From RGIG7300 sp045657645 (lineage in GTDB: Bacteria; Bacillota; Clostridia; Oscillospirales; CAG-272), in contig JAZOTL010000095.1 in NCBI GenBank assembly GCA_045657645.1, forward strand, positions 1-6,608: a stretch of 6,608 bases of DNA. Direction: 5' to 3'. This document shows, piece after piece, positions 6,424-6,608 of the stretch (within the stretch, counting starts at the first letter, position 1; each line of letters opens with the position of its first letter). The translations under genes and the position numbers were made by a program. The notes below the pieces were generated by a model, which did no database searches, was not told the DNA's origin, and worked only from the letters and a program-made list of their open reading frames with translations.

Positions 6424-6452
6424 TTGACAATGCAAAAATAGTTTGTTATAAT
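6424..6452 (+). promoter_or_regulatory. Full-consensus sigma-A promoter of tRNA-Thr, with extended -10
   Basis: TTGACA (6424-6429), a 17-base spacer and TATAAT (6447-6452) match all 12 consensus positions. A TG at 6444-6445 adds an extended -10. Transcription should start near 6459, leaving a leader of only about five bases before the tRNA, to be removed by RNase P. This strength fits a stable RNA gene. Confidence 0.92.
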
Positions 6453-6463
6453 CTATCTGTCGT

Positions 6464-6539
6464 GCTGATGTAGCACAGTCGGTAGTGCAGCTGATTCGTA
6501 ATCAGCAGGTCGTGCGTTCGAGTCGCATCATCAGCTCCA
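6464..6539 (+). tRNA. tRNA-Thr (anticodon CGU), CCA encoded
   Basis: A full cloverleaf folds by eye. The acceptor is GCTGATG (6464-6470) with CATCAGC (6529-6535). The D stem is GCAC/GTGC with loop AGTCGGTA. The anticodon stem is GCTGA (6490-6494) with TCAGC (6502-6506) around loop TTCGTAA, giving anticodon CGT at 6497-6499, which reads ACG. The variable loop is AGGTC. The T stem is GTGCG/CGCAT, with one G-U pair at its base, and the loop is TTCGAGT. The discriminator is T at 6536, then CCA at 6537-6539. There is no intron and no damage. Confidence 0.97.
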
Positions 6540-6540
6540 T

Positions 6541-6573
6541 AGCAGTATGCCTTTGCGGTATACTGCTTTTTTT
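6541..6573 (+). terminator. Intrinsic terminator after tRNA-Thr
   Basis: AGCAGTATGCC (6541-6551) pairs with GGTATACTGCT (6557-6567) through 11 pairs including one G-U, around a 5-base loop. Seven T residues follow or overlap the stem end (6567-6573). It begins one base after the tRNA CCA end, so the transcript carries only this tRNA. Confidence 0.93.
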
Positions 6574-6608
6574 ATTCCCTCCGTTTCGGGTATCTGTATA
6601 TACGGTTA

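Noticed and set aside
5941..6427. Overlapping plus-strand frames opposite rsmA
   Set aside because: They overlap the conserved rsmA coding sequence, show no family features, and are shadows.
6403..6435. TTG at 6435 as the rsmA start
   Set aside because: There is no ribosome binding site before it, the extra 11 residues look unlike RsmA N-termini, and it overlaps the tRNA promoter; ATG 6402 is preferred.
6574..6608. Possible start of another element at the right edge
   Set aside because: Only 35 bases remain after the tRNA terminator, with no start codon plus ribosome binding site or structure to support a call.

Overview
The window looks like a chromosomal segment from an anaerobic, Clostridia-type Firmicute, possibly gut-associated. 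Supporting signs are very strong AGGAGG-type ribosome binding sites, consensus sigma-A promoters with 17-base spacers, a genomically encoded CCA on the tRNA, clostridial-looking RsmA and PckG proteins, and a secreted protein built from Listeria-Bacteroides (Flg_new / InlB B-type) repeats and Cys-x2-Cys repeats. The species cannot be named from the sequence alone.

Layout. Three protein genes lie on the minus strand and read right to left: rsmA (16S rRNA dimethyltransferase, 5542-6402), pckG (GTP-type phosphoenolpyruvate carboxykinase, 3680-5437), and a large secreted multidomain protein with a GH18 glycoside hydrolase core. The last gene starts at 3403 and is still open at the left edge (1-3403, 1134 codons, no stop). 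On the plus strand at the right end is a complete tRNA-Thr(CGU) unit: consensus promoter, tRNA with CCA, and an intrinsic terminator (6424-6573). Bases 6574-6608 show nothing recognisable.

The genes look like neighbours rather than one pathway. pckG is central carbon metabolism and has its own promoter candidates and terminator. The GH18 gene has its own near-perfect promoter, a hairpin in its short leader and a strong ribosome binding site, so it is probably a separate transcription unit. rsmA and tRNA-Thr are head to head, 61 bases apart, and both serve translation; the tRNA promoter fills most of the space in front of rsmA.

The most interesting object is the GH18 protein: signal peptide, five B-repeat-like modules, a pair of Cys-x2-Cys units, a GH18 barrel with an intact catalytic motif, then five more Cys-x2-Cys units before the sequence runs off the window. 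I see no phage, transposon, CRISPR or defence system, and no clear evidence of an undescribed multi-gene system.
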